This document shows positions 37,601-49,300 of a stretch of DNA of 64,000 nt, piece by piece. A program made the translations under genes and the position numbers. Origin of the DNA: Gavia stellata (taxonomy: Eukaryota > Chordata > Aves > Gaviiformes > Gaviidae); contig NC_082599.1 of the NCBI RefSeq assembly GCF_030936135.1, positions 7,488,847 to 7,552,846 of the forward strand. The letters run 5' to 3'. The notes under the pieces were generated by a model that worked only from the letters and a program-made list of their open reading frames with translations, was not told where the DNA came from and searched no databases. Every line of letters starts with the position of its first letter. Positions within the stretch are counted from its first letter, which is position 1.

Positions 37601-40600
37601 CTGAGCAGAAAGGGAGGGTTACTTGGGTCCCAACAATGTGGTCATGCGAGGTGGCATCATGCCCACATTGAGTGGCTGCACGTAGGCACTGCAGTACTGC
37701 AAACTACTGGGGCCTGATGGTTCCTCTGCAGTCCCGGTCCCATCCTGCACACCGAAATTCCCCTGGTGGAGTTTACTGCTGGCGCTTCCCCCTGTTCCCA
37801 GCATAGCCTGGCAATTATCCACAGCCAGATTGGACCTTGCCTTTAGAAGAAGTTGTTTTGGGTTGCACCAGCAATGAAGCCTGGGACCAGGGCCTCGCTT
37901 CTTCACATTGCTGTAGGAATGGATCTCTCTGAGCTTCACCATGTGCAAGAGAAACAATTTAATAACATTTGATAGTGCTAAAGAAGGACATGAGTCCCCT
38001 CAGCTCCTGGATAAACCCATTTTGGACTGTAAGGAGAAATGTGCAATGCTTGAAAGATGTTTTACCTCTTTGAATTGACTCATCAGCTATGATGGGAACA
38101 ATATTTAATGATTTCTCTCTTTGCTAGTAATTCTCAATGGCCTCTCTTTGATGCTTTCCAACAGAGAGCAGGGCTTGGCTTGGTTATTTTCACTTTATCT
38201 CTACGTCCAGAGTTAACTACAACTTTCCCTTGGAATACAGTCAAATGGATACAACACTCAACAGCCTTGGTGACTTTGGCATGCCTGACTTCTTCACCTA
38301 GCTTGGCCTCATTTCTTTAGCATGTCTTTCGCCATTTGAAGGTCTTCAAGTCAGGAACCATTCTGACGGTCAAGAGCGGAAAATTTTGCTGCTCTTCTCT
38401 TCCTTCATCCCTTTAGTACACACTTTGCCATGATCTTAATGTGGCCGCAAGTGTCACCTCTTTCCTCTATTTAAATCTCCCATGCTTTTTAACCAAGTTT
38501 TGCCATTGCTTTGATAGTTTTACATGCAGGTTTCCACCCCATCATTGCTGAACTGCTCATCTCTGCCTCATTCTTCTCTTCCCAACATTTTTAAGGATTT
38601 TATAAGGATCTCTGCTGCTTGTTCCATCTATTGACTCAGCAATGACAACAGAGCACAAATGCAATCTTCTAAATGATTTGGTTTCTGTGGTCTATCTCTT
38701 GCCAGGAATTCAGCTGTGACATCTGGGTTGGGACCTACTGTATGTGGGATTTCCAGGGAGAAACTCCTTTAAGTACGGGATGGGTGAAAGACTGCTGGGC
38801 CTCCAGGGTCAGACAACAGCTGGTGAACTCAGATCAGTCTGACCCAGAGCAAAAAGCTGGAGTTCTAGGAAAAAAGTTGTTTATAAAGCCAGCCACCCAC
38901 GGGCATTATTAAAAAAAAAAAAGCAAAAGGTCAGAGTATTTAGTCGAGCCACCTTACAGATTCCTTGACGTATTTGGATTTATTTTGTGTTTCTGAGAGG
39001 ACACCAGGTGGGACTGTGGCGAGTTCCTTCTCCCATCTGCCTGTGCACTGATACGACCGGCACGTTGAGCACACACCTGCCTGGTGCCCCTCTCCACCCT
39101 GCTGCCCGCACTTGAACAACCCTTTTCTGCAGCGTCACTGCAATGTGCTCAGCCAACACATTTGGATCCCAAGCGTTTCCTGCAAACACAAAAGTTCATT
39201 CTTTGGCACTTTTTGCAGCCAGTTTATATCTGAACCACAATTACAAAGTCATCCTCAGACTTTTCCTTTGAAGCTCACTTTGCAGCACATGGAGAAGGTT
39301 GCCCGCTGCTCATGTAAGCGTAACGGCGGGGTGCCCCAAAGCCATGTCATGCTCAGCTCTTCAGCTTAATTAAGAACAATTTATAAAATTATTCTCCTCT
39401 AGATAAACCCCAGCCTTGTTCATAAGGCATGCATGACTTTCTTCCTTTTTTACCCCATCCCTTCAGCTTATATGCACCTCTCCACATTTCTGGGCCTCAT
39501 TCTCCATCAGTTCACCATCCTTCCCTCAAGCACACCTGAAAAGACCTCCCGATCCCATTTTCTGCACCTTCCAATCACTCCCTCCTGCTGAGAATACCTA
39601 ACGTTTTTGTAAATACTGCATGGTGGTAGGACAAGGATGTTCACAGGGCTATTGCTGGCCCACCAGGACATGGTGGTTCTTCCAGCTTTGCTCTGGGGCA
39701 TCTTTCAACAACCGCTGGACCCTGGGGAATAACGCAGGGGGTAGAACAGCCCCTCATAGTCACTCTCTTTCCCAAGACCTCTGGATTTCTCTCCAGACAC
39801 ATGGTTGATATGTCTGCTCAGTTGCATGAAGGGAGGGAAGAGGACAGGCCTTGGGGTAGATGGAAACAGACTGCGTGACCTGGTGTGGTGATAAGAACCC
39901 ACCAGCTTGTGCCTCTGCTTAGGGAAAGGCTGCAAAAAAGAGAAGTAAAAGGAATAGCAGAAAGACGGGGGTGAAGTGTATTGGCAGTGCAAGGTGATGA
40001 GTGAAGACTTGTATGGCTTACTTAGCTGTTCCTTTATTGCCTAAAATTTACGTTCTCTGAGACCATCAGCGAGAGAGGAAATCAAGTCAGGAGCCCAGGA
40101 AAAAAAAAAACCAAACACGATCCTGTCCTCAAGCCCAGCATGGGAGAGCTGATCCAGGCACATAGCACGCAGCCCTCAAACATCTCGGTGCTGTGTTTCA
40201 TTAGCACATAAACCCAGAGGACATGGGAATAAAACTTACATGGAACCAGCTCAAGCCCTATAAGCCAAAACTGGCTGCTTGTGCTGAAAAAACTAGCAGG
40301 GGAGTGCTGCAGCTTCAGCTTGAACCAAGCGGGATGCTTTCAGTAGGGCTCAAGGTCACTCATCCTCCATGTAGGACTCAAGCAGTGCCATGAGCAGCTA
40401 TTACCTCTGTCGAGAAATATGTAACGTTTATTGAGTGGCAAAGTTTGGGTACCTGTTCTGGTTGATATTTCACAGCCTGACTGCAGAACATCTACCAAAC
40501 GCTCATATATGCTTCAGCAGAATAAATGGTTGGTCTGGTTCCTTCAAGTTATATCATTGTAGCATAGAAAAGCCCTTTTTGGGGTATTCTCTCCCAGACT

Positions 40601-43600
40601 GCAAAACAAATTCAGCTTTTTAAAGCTGTTATTTCTAAGCAATCCTCTTTGGAGCGGCTGAGGCACAAAGGAAGACAAGAAGCGCACGTCTGCGTCTAAC
40701 ACCAGGTGATACCATGTGTGATACTGGAGCTGGCTCTGCCTGTGGGACGGGCAAAGCCACTCGCCACGCAAACTGCAACAGCTTCCGAGGAGGCGGTAAC
40801 ATCTCAAAACGGTTCCAAAATAGCAATCTCATTTCCAGCATGGTTTTAACAGCTTTATCATCAGCCTTTCTGGCTGTGTGGGGTAGCAGTCACCAGTCCC
40901 AAAAGGGCAGCGGGGAAGGTGCTGGACACCCTCAGCCCCACCACTCCCCATGCCAAAGGCAGACGTTTCTCTCCATTCCTGTGTTTCCAGCTGATCCATC
41001 ATCACTTCCTGCAGGCACAGCCACCACCACAAGTGCAGGCAGCAGCTTTTTAACAGCACGTGAGACCATCCACAGATTTTGAAGGGGAAGCTAATATTTC
41101 TCTATCCAACTGATGTCACGTTGTGGGAATTAAGGGGGAAAATTGCTGAGTGAGAGTTTGGCGGGCAGGGAACTTAGGGGGACCCTGCTTTGCGTCTGCT
41201 TTCAGCATGCACAGGGTAAAACAGACCCACTTTCATCCTGGGGATGTGCTGGAGACAGCCTGTGGCTGAAACTCCCCTCGTCTCCAGTGACCCCATCTCC
41301 TCTGCTCCCCAAATGGTCGAGGACAGGTACTGGGAGGGCTTCGCCAGCGCTGAGCCCAGCACCAGCTACAGCTGCAGCACCTCTGGGGTCACCTGCGCTT
41401 ACATATGGTCCATCCAAAGGAGAAAAGCGGTGCTGTAGGGTCCCTTTCTCCTCTCTGGTCTCACCTCTCTGCTGCAGTATCTCCTTCTTCCTTCCTTCCT
41501 CCTGCAGCCCGGGGCCAGCGGGTCCCTCTGCACCGTCCTGCCTTTTAATGGCCTTTACAGACCCTTCCACACGCTTGCAACAACCATTCTCCCAGGGTCT
41601 GAATGTAATGCTACAAAACTCAGCAAGTTTCCTCACCACACTCCTCTCAGTATTTTATTTTTTTCTATTTTTCTATCGCTACTGAAAGCCTTTGAGAAGT
41701 CATGTAATGTTAACGTAAACAGTCTAGGCTCCCATGCGAGGGAAAGCAAGCTTTGTGCCCCTTATATATTTTGCAGGGGAGGGGGAAAATCAATCTGAAA
41801 AGTTTAAGTGCTTGAAAGTTTCTGGGCAGCTTCCCAATTTCTCAAGCTCCAGGCTTTGCTACAGGGACACGTGTGGTAAATAATTGGCCCTAAAACTCTT
41901 GCCAGAGTACTCACAGGCTCTCTCTTGGCTTTATAGTGTTGGTACTCAAATACCTTTTGCTTCAAATGCTCAGCACTAACGGAGTTCCCACGTGGACTCC
42001 AGCCATTTCTTCTTCCCATCGGGACCTGGTAGCTCTGCTCCTTAGTTTTAATAAACTGCCACTGCCTGATCATAAGCCTGTTTTTTTGGAAAAGGAGAGG
42101 TCTCGGTTGAATCAGAAAGGGTCCTGCAGGATACTCGCTGTAGGGATGTCACGAGCTTGGATGGCAACAACCTTTTTCCTATTCGGGGAAAAAATTGCTG
42201 TTGGACAGAAAGGGTCCAACATCCCATGCTGGGTGCAGGTGAGATGTGCAATATCCAGTCCAGAACAGGAGGAGAAGAGCGTTTCTGTGCTCCCTCCTCT
42301 GCAGGGGGTCCCCTCTGCCCCGTGCCTCGCTCCAGCCACCCTCTGACCGGCTCCAGGAGGATTTTATGGCATTCCCCAGCTCCCAGCACACTTGCAGTGA
42401 AAATGCAATTGGCAGACAGAGGAAAGGGGAGACGGCCAGATAACAACCCGTCTCACAACAAAAGAAAAAAACCATAAAAAGTACCGACACCACCGCGAAG
42501 ATGCAAGTTGCCACCCTACAGCAAGAAAAAGACAAAGCTGCCATCCTGCCAAGACTTTCAGGAGCATCTGCAGGGGCAAGGAGGATGGGGCTGAGTATCA
42601 GTAACACATCTGCAAAGCGGCTTTACGAGGCACCGAGGGTGACCAAAAACTGCCATCGGGATGGCTGTGCATCACTGCCGCAGTTACCTCTGTATTCCAG
42701 AGGCAGGATGTAATTTTAAGGTGAGACACCGCTGCCCCATTTTTGCTGTCCAAGGAGGAGGTTTCTGGTGTTGCAGCAAGCCTTGCTGAAGCCACTTGCA
42801 AAGCAAAAGCCCTGACCTGCATCACCCAGAACCATCCATCTGCCCTCCCTGAAAGCCTCTGTGTGGATTTTAGAGAAGTGTTTGGAAACATGCACAGAAA
42901 TGTTTAAAAAAAAATGAAAGGAAAAAAAAATATCTGTGTTCAGCCTTCTTGTTTCATACACCTTAAAAGGTGTCTCCGAGCTCTTGTAGCTTGTGCTTAG
43001 CTGCCATCCTCCAAAAATCATGCCCTTTTGAAGCAGCTCTTAATGGGCAGGCACCAAATTTAATCTTTAAACCATAGGCTTAACTCACATTTTTAGGCTT
43101 TCTCCAAGGTCCCCCAGCATTGACAGCTTTTCCATGACAGAGGGAGTCTCTGCAGCCACCTCGCTCCCCTGCGGCACCGGCTACAAAGGGTGTGGGGCAG
43201 GGAGCACCGCAGTGGCTGCACACCGGGACACGCATGGTTACTTACGCGCCGTCGCCATACACTTTGAGGGCGTTGATGCAGGTCTTGTCCCAGCCTTGTC
43301 CCTGCAGGAAGGAGCAATCTTCTGTCAGCTCCAAGCTGGGACCGCTAAAATGGCTCCCCTCGAATATTTCGATCCTGTAATGCTCTCCGTGCTGGGGACA
43401 AAGGGATGCGAGTCAAGCAAAAAAACCCCAGAAACACAGCAAATTATTTCCCTGGCTTTTATAAGACAAAGAGGAAGACAGAAGGGTACTTCAAAAGGGT
43501 GAAAAGCAGTCCAACACCGCCAGCACGCAACGAGCACGCACAAACTCATGCCACCTTCCTGCAGACCGCGCCAACCAGAAAAGCAGCCAGAAAACCCTCG

Positions 43601-45876
43601 TCTCTGCACCCAGCTGCACCTTCCTACAGCTGCCGTCCACGTGCAAACACATTGCTGATGGGATGCATTGTGCTCAGTCACACGTAGTTCCCCCACACCT
43701 GCCTACAAACCCTCCGTCCCAAATACAGCATCAGCTACAGCCCCGGCTCTCCATGCACTCACACAGCAAAAAAAGATATCCAGAGTGTACACAGATGTCA
43801 GGCTATTCCCCTAAACTCATTTATATTGCCTCAAGTTCCCCGCGTAGCTGCTGTTCCTGACAGGAGATGTTGTGCCTTTCTTTAAGCAAAATAAAAAAAG
43901 GGAAAAGAAAAGGAAACTTTCCCAGCATCATCGTTGCTGTGTGAGCCCATGAGGGTGACACAACATAAATCCCTCCGGGGAGATTGCTGCAGCCTGCGGC
44001 ATAGGTATGTGGGACAGAGCGAGCTGAAAGGATATTTTTAAGCTAAATTCAAAGAATACCTAAATTCATTTTTCAAATAAACAACGTCAAGGCACAAGAA
44101 GGCCAGGCCGTGATGCCAAACCCCACAGCAGGCAGCCGCCGGCAGCAGCCGAGCGGATACCGTGCCTGAGCAAACATTCCTCCGGCAAGCTGAGCTGCAG
44201 AAATGCCTTGAAGCACTTGCTGGCATCTCACAGGGAAAATCATGGGCCGGGGAGGGAGAAGCACGTACTTGTGCCGGCTGGGCTCCAGGGCCCGGGGCAG
44301 AACATCCCTCCATGTATGGACTGCAGAGGTGCTTTGGGAAGGATGTTACAGACCTGAAACAAACCCATTGCTGTGCCAAAAAAGCAGCTTTGGGGCCAGT
44401 GAGAAACCCCACCAGCTCCAAGTGGGTTCATCATTGCCCCGGGGGTCACGAGTGATAGGAGAGGTGAATGGAAAGACCTAACCCAGATTCATTTTTCTTT
44501 ACTACTTTTTAATCTTCCCAATTAAACATTCCCCCAGGTGGTGCTTTTAAAAGCTTCATAAGGGGAGAGTTATCTAGTATGGGGAAAACCATGATTTTGG
44601 TTTAGGATTACTGGGAGGTTTTTGCAACAGCAGAGGATTCAGCTGAAATTTGCTAGGAGCAGCCCAGCTGCCCCACGGTGCCGGTTCAGAAAGCCCTCAG
44701 GGAAACGGGGCTGTTGCTGCTCAAATTTGCCTTGGGCAACGACCCTCCTTCTTAATTCCCCCGTATTTCATAGCGACTCACATTAAAAAAGACAAGCACG
44801 TGATGCTGGCAGGACCTTGCCACCTCGTCTGAAAAACCGTGCAAAAATCTCATCCCGTTAAAGCCACCGCGTTTCGTGCTGCGGGAGGAAGGCGATGTGT
44901 CTTCTCCCAGCCGGGAGGCACGGGAAACCGCGACTCGGCTTTGTGGCCTGTGCAGACCGCTCCAAGGGGGGAAACCTTCCCCAGGAAACTCTTTCCTTCT
45001 CAATGGGCCATATTATTTCTAAAGAGCAGAGGTTTTTATTACACTTATTCACGGGGCTCCTGTCACTAGGAGAAATAAAGCCCGACGGCAGCTCTGTCCC
45101 ACTGATGCTCCGGCCGGGAGAGCAAAGTGCCAGTGACATCCACTCACCATTCCGACGGGCCGGCAGGAGCCCAGGTGGTCGCTGCGGCCGTTCCAGCGAT
45201 AGAAATTGGGGTACTCGCCATGCTCCAGGACGTACTGGTGCCCTCGGAAGTCGGGGTGATCGAAGCAGACCCAAGCCCCGCTCTGGACGCAGATGGAGTT
45301 GACCCGGTTGAGGAAACCTCGGTCCTGGAAGTTGCTGCAGCTGCCGCAGACCTCCAGCTTTCTGCCCGTGAAGCATTTGCCTTCGTAGAAAGTGATCTGG
45401 GGGGAGGGAGGAGAATGGGCCCGCGGTGAGGAGCAGGAGCATGGCTGGACCCCCATTTCGAGCAGATGGGAACCACTTGCAGATGCATTATTTTAGGGTG
45501 GCTTGGGGTTTTTTTTAGCTGCTTTCCAGCAAGAGGAGCACGGCATCACTGGCATTTTTTCCTAAGAACCGTATTTGTTTTTCTGGGAACACAGCGCGTC
45601 CCGCATTTACGACACTTCTCGCCGCCTCGTCCTCACTCACACATATTTCCAGCAGGAATGTTTAAACAGGAAACTCGCTCCCGAAACACAGCTCCTTCTG
45701 CCGCACCCTCCCTGTCCCTGCTACTGAATTTACTCCGGGTATCATCACTCACGTCGCATCCTCTGGGATATTATCCTAAACTACTCCTTCAACCCGGAGG
45801 ATGTTTGGGCTCTCTGGCCCCAGGCTGAAAGGGAAGCGGTTGGGTCGTTACTTACTTTTCCTGAGTATTGAGACAT
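37465..45876 (-). CDS. CRYGN: CRYGN, gamma-N crystallin (complete)
   Basis: Four exons (45876-45856, 45396-45148, 43391-43246, 37600-37465) join in frame into 183 codons plus TAG, with GT-AG introns. The product is a beta/gamma-crystallin of the lens with four Greek-key motifs. Each motif carries the Y/F-x6-G-type hairpin signature: YEGKCFTG (11-18), FDHPDFRG (52-59), FEGSHFSG (100-107) and YEEPNYRG (143-150). Exon 2 encodes motifs 1 and 2 together, as in gamma-crystallins. Exons 3 and 4 encode motifs 3 and 4 separately, as in beta-crystallins. This hybrid structure is the known hallmark of gamma-N. The C-terminus QSIRRVINYF is a canonical crystallin end. The start has A at -3 and lies about 50 nt below a TATA-driven start site. 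Structural lens role is from family knowledge. Confidence 0.96.
37601..43245 (-). other. CRYGN intron 3
   Basis: This 5.6-kb intron shows no recognisable gene or transposon, only scattered short poly-A runs (for example 38910-38922). Long frames such as 41143-41685 plus lack family resemblance. Confidence 0.8.
43246..43391 (-). CDS. CRYGN: CRYGN coding exon 3 (Greek-key motif 3)
   Basis: The 146-nt exon lies between acceptor CCCAG|CACGG and donor GGCGC|GTAAGT. It encodes HGEHYRIEIFEGSHFSG through INALKVYGDGA (residues 91-138, with Ala139 split). It matches the single-motif exon of beta-crystallins and human CRYGN exon 3. Confidence 0.95.
43392..45147 (-). other. CRYGN intron 2
   Basis: This 1.8-kb intron separates the two domain-encoding halves of the gene. 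Nothing further was recognised in it. Confidence 0.85.
45148..45396 (-). CDS. CRYGN: CRYGN coding exon 2 (Greek-key motifs 1 and 2)
   Basis: The 249-nt exon lies between acceptor CCAG|ATCACT and donor ATG|GTGAGT and encodes residues 8-90. It contains both N-terminal-domain motifs and the linker start SCRPVGM. It is very similar to human CRYGN through NFQDRGF.NRVNSI and SGAWVCF. Confidence 0.96.
45397..45855 (-). other. CRYGN intron 1
   Basis: This 459-nt intron lies between the seven-codon first exon and the motif 1-2 exon. No other feature is seen. Confidence 0.9.
45856..45876 (-). CDS. CRYGN: CRYGN coding exon 1
   Basis: This tiny 21-nt coding exon encodes MSQYSGK and ends at donor AAA|GTAAGT in phase 0. 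It matches the N-terminal arm of gamma-N (human MAQRSGK). Confidence 0.93.
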
Positions 45877-45955
45877 TTTCTGCTGGCTGCTATCCAAGAC
45901 CAAAAAGCAGGAGCCAAACCAAAACCGCGATGGACAGAAACATTGGACACCCCGC

Positions 45956-45961
45956 TATATA
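45956..45961 (-). promoter_or_regulatory. CRYGN TATA box
   Basis: TATATA sits inside the palindrome CTATATAG, followed by a GC-rich stretch, 80 nt upstream of the start codon. Transcription start is predicted about 30 nt downstream, near 45928, giving a 5' UTR of about 50 nt. Crystallin promoters are typically TATA-driven. Confidence 0.8.
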
Positions 45962-46079
45962 GCAGCCGGAGGAAGGGGGGGAGATGGGGCTGGTGTCGCG
46001 AGGACTTTTTAACAAAGCAGCGGGAACCGGGGGCTTTACGCTTTCCTGCTTCGTAGGCAGAACCGCCGGTAACGGGGCC

Positions 46080-46088
46080 TGCTGAGTC
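46080..46088 (+). promoter_or_regulatory. Candidate Maf recognition half-site
   Basis: TGCTGAGTC matches the T-MARE half-site (full consensus TGCTGAGTCAGCA). It lies about 150 bp upstream of the inferred CRYGN start site. Large Maf proteins drive lens crystallin genes through such sites. This is a motif match only. Confidence 0.5.
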
Positions 46089-46184
46089 CAGGGTTTTGAT
46101 TTTGGGCAGATGATCTGACAAAAGATTTGCTTGGCAGGGCTTTGGTTGATTAGCAGTGCACATTTACTGCTCCTTTTTGAAGGA

Positions 46185-46331
46185 CTTCTTCCCCCCCCCT
46201 TTTTTTTTTTCTTTTCTCCTTTTTTTCCTTCCCTCCCCCCCTTTTCCCCCTTTTTTCCTTTTTTTCCCTCTCTTCTTTTTTCTCCCTTTTTTCTCCTTTT
46301 TTTCCCCTTCTTATCTTTTTTTTTTTTTTTT
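46185..46331. repeat. Polypyrimidine/polypurine tract upstream of CRYGN
   Basis: 128 uninterrupted pyrimidines on the plus strand (46185-46312) are followed by one A and 18 more pyrimidines. On the CRYGN sense strand the tract is polypurine, at about -255 to -400 from the inferred start site. Such tracts can form intramolecular triplex DNA. Confidence 0.95.
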
Positions 46332-49300
46332 AGAACAGACAAGAAGTAAATAAGGAAACAGGAGCATCTCTAAGCATGGCACATCGTTTCTCTGTATTGG
46401 GTTCACTTCTTTTTTACTGGCTTTTCCTAGCTTCTTCTTGCCTATTGCAGTGCGGCAGCCAAAAGCGAGCGTCCTTGGAAGACTCCTCACCAATAACACA
46501 TTGCACTCCATCCATCAAAGCAATGGTTTCTTGTTCAACCTTTGAACCTCTTTAAATGGCATCTCTGAAAGCCAAGGACTTAATCCCCTCTGAAGCGCAA
46601 AGGTTGGGCTCACAAACCCACCAACGTTATTCACGAGCATTGTTTTTATGAATATTCCAATCTTCCAGCCCTGAAGCACCGAGACACAGATATAAGTCAG
46701 GATTAGAGGGATTTTTAAGCCATACCATTGACCATAAAGTAATATTGCCCATATAGCTACAATTACAGCTTCAGAGTCTGGTATCTCAAACGCCAGCACA
46801 AGGAAAAGCTGCTTCATATTCCCCTCTTTTGTGTTATAAGAGCATCCAGAGACTTTAACTGTCTTATTCTTAGGACAAATAGCAGGGGAAAGCCCCAGCC
46901 CATAAACCCCGTCAGTTTATATTAATGAGCCAGCCTAGGAAGAGGTAAAGGCAAATGCAGGGGGACGGCCTATGGGCCAGTGCGCAGAGATGTACCAGGG
47001 CACCACGTTAAAAGGAAATTTTTCTTTTATGCTATTTAACAGCTCTGGAAGAGACTTCACAACCAGCTCCTACTCATGAAATCCTCCTCTTTGTCACCGG
47101 TGGGGCCCCCGTCACCTCCCCCCTGCCACCAGTGCTCTGCTCCCCTGACTTTCGGGCAACTGCTTCAAATCCGAACCCTAAAACCTCATTTCTTGGCAGG
47201 TCGCTCCCATCCACACGCGTGCCAGCAGCCTCGCACAGCAACCCCACTCTGCTGCCTTTGTTCACTGCTTCATTTCAAGATTAAAGACCGTTTGGGAAGA
47301 AAGGATGTCATTATTAAGGCTTAAACATACGCCACCCTTTCAATTAAGATGTAAAAAATAATAAGCGCGTGTGCGTGCACACGTAGGCTGAGCTGGAAGA
47401 CGTCGTGTTGACTGGGATGTGCTGAAGGAGGAAGGAGAGAGGTGGCACATTGTGTTTGGACAAGAAACACATCCTTTAGCTGACACAGGTAAACCTGCCC
47501 CAGCAACGCAGAAACGCTGTTTACATTTACATGTTCTGATGGGAGGCAGGAAATAATGAAGAAAAGCCTCATCAAATTAAAAAAACCTACCCAAACCCTC
47601 ATTGAAATGCCAGTGTTACTTTCTAGGTGCTAAGTTAGTCACCAGATGGTGTGAGAAAAGTAACAGCGCATGGGAAGTCCCACTTAGAAGAGCAGCAGCC
47701 AGAGCAGAGGGGATTAGCGGCATCCCCAAAAACCAGCCCTTCCCCATGGCCTTGCACTTGGTGCCCTGGGAGGGAAGGAGGAGACGTGTCCCTCTTCTGA
47801 GTCATGGCTGGGAGCACCAGGGTGATGAGGTGACACCGTCATTGGCGTTGGGACCCAATACTCCCAACCACTGGGGTCGTAATGGCCCATACGCTCTTTG
47901 CGTTGGCCATGAGCTGTTTGGTGCCTGGAGAGGAAGACCCACAACATCCACGACAAACTGGCCCGAAACTACGGAGTAAAGCAAATATTACCGCAGGAGG
48001 AGGTTTTTATGGAACCACAAAAGCCTGGCTTCCTCCGGCTCTGTCTCCTGATGGGATTTTTCATGTTTCCCCTAAGGTGCAAGCTTGAATTAAATCTGCA
48101 GGAACTTGAAATATCTGAGACTTGTACCCAGCTGTTAGATTTGTTAGAAGTTGTGCAGCAGGTTCAAAAGCTGTTTCAGGAGAGATGGAAAGAGGGTGTG
48201 ACAACTTTATTATCATTTCTTTGAGAAACCACATTAAAGATATGAAACAACAAAGGGCCCATCTCTAGAAAAAAAGGAAAATGATGGGAAAAGAAGAATG
48301 CTGAAGAACTGCAAACCCTAATTTCTGGGAAAAAACCCCTTCATTCCTTGCAAAGGATGGAATGGCTGCCTGTGGAGGAGATAAAAGAGCAGCCTGAGGA
48401 GCTTGCGGCCACTAGCAGCCTTTCAGGCACACGATGCTGGGGCAGACCTCACCTCCCGCTCATGCCCAGGTGCAGGATTGCATCCGACCGTGGTGCCCCT
48501 AACTAACAGGATCGCGGGCAGCCCATCTCCACTGCAGCTGTTTAAAGGATGAAGCACTGGAGACATGAACTTAGAAGCTGAGTGTTAGGCTTTAACAGAC
48601 AAAACCCAAAAGTCTGAGATTTTTCTGCATGTCTTGGTTTACAGGGAGTGAGATATTGGGCTCGATGTCCGCAGCGGCGGCTCTGAGCTGTGTTACCTCT
48701 GCCTGCCTTGGCTGCCACGAGGCCGAGGAGCAAGGCAGTCAGAGACGATTTGCTGTGAGTCCAGGCCAGAAACAGAGGGGTGAGAAAACCAAACACCTCA
48801 ACCATGCAAGATGGCCAAGGTTGATTTCAAGTCCATTGTAACCCTGTGGTTACATCCCCAACAAAACCGCGGCAGGAGGAACTCGATGCCACGGGACACT
48901 GTTGGTGCCAACACCAGTCACAGAGATAGACCTAACCATGCTAGAAACCAGAACTCAACCATCCAGGACAAAAACACCCTGCCTGGATAAACGTGGCGGC
49001 TCCAGCTGCTGCCTCGCTCTCCTCCCCGCATCTCACCTACACCCAGGATCCGGGCACAGCTCTTGTCTTCTTACAAAGTGATTCTCATTACATGCCAAGG
49101 GGTTGCGAGCAAGGTTGTCGGCATAAATAAGCCCAGGCTGGGCAGTCTTCAAAACGCAGCCATGAGATGCCACCGCCTCTTTCCATGGGGTGTTACGTAG
49201 GATTTATGGGGGTGATTTTTCCATGCAGCTCAGCACACACTGGCCACTGCCTGTGTCCGGCCCAGCAATACGCCTTGCAATAATCTGCAGTGTTAGGTGG

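Noticed and set aside
41143-41685. 180-codon plus-strand open frame inside CRYGN intron 3
   Set aside because: It is Ser/Pro-rich with no domain and no splice partner recognised; length is within chance for a region of this composition.
45127-45429. Open frames opposite CRYGN exon 2 on the plus strand, and alternative-frame ones on the minus strand
   Set aside because: They are shadows of the real crystallin exon, which is the frame that matches the family and has splice sites at both ends.
46131-46353. Phe/Pro/Ser-rich plus-strand frames and the Lys/Gly-rich minus-strand frame at about 46200-46340
   Set aside because: They are translations of the polypyrimidine/polypurine tract, not proteins.
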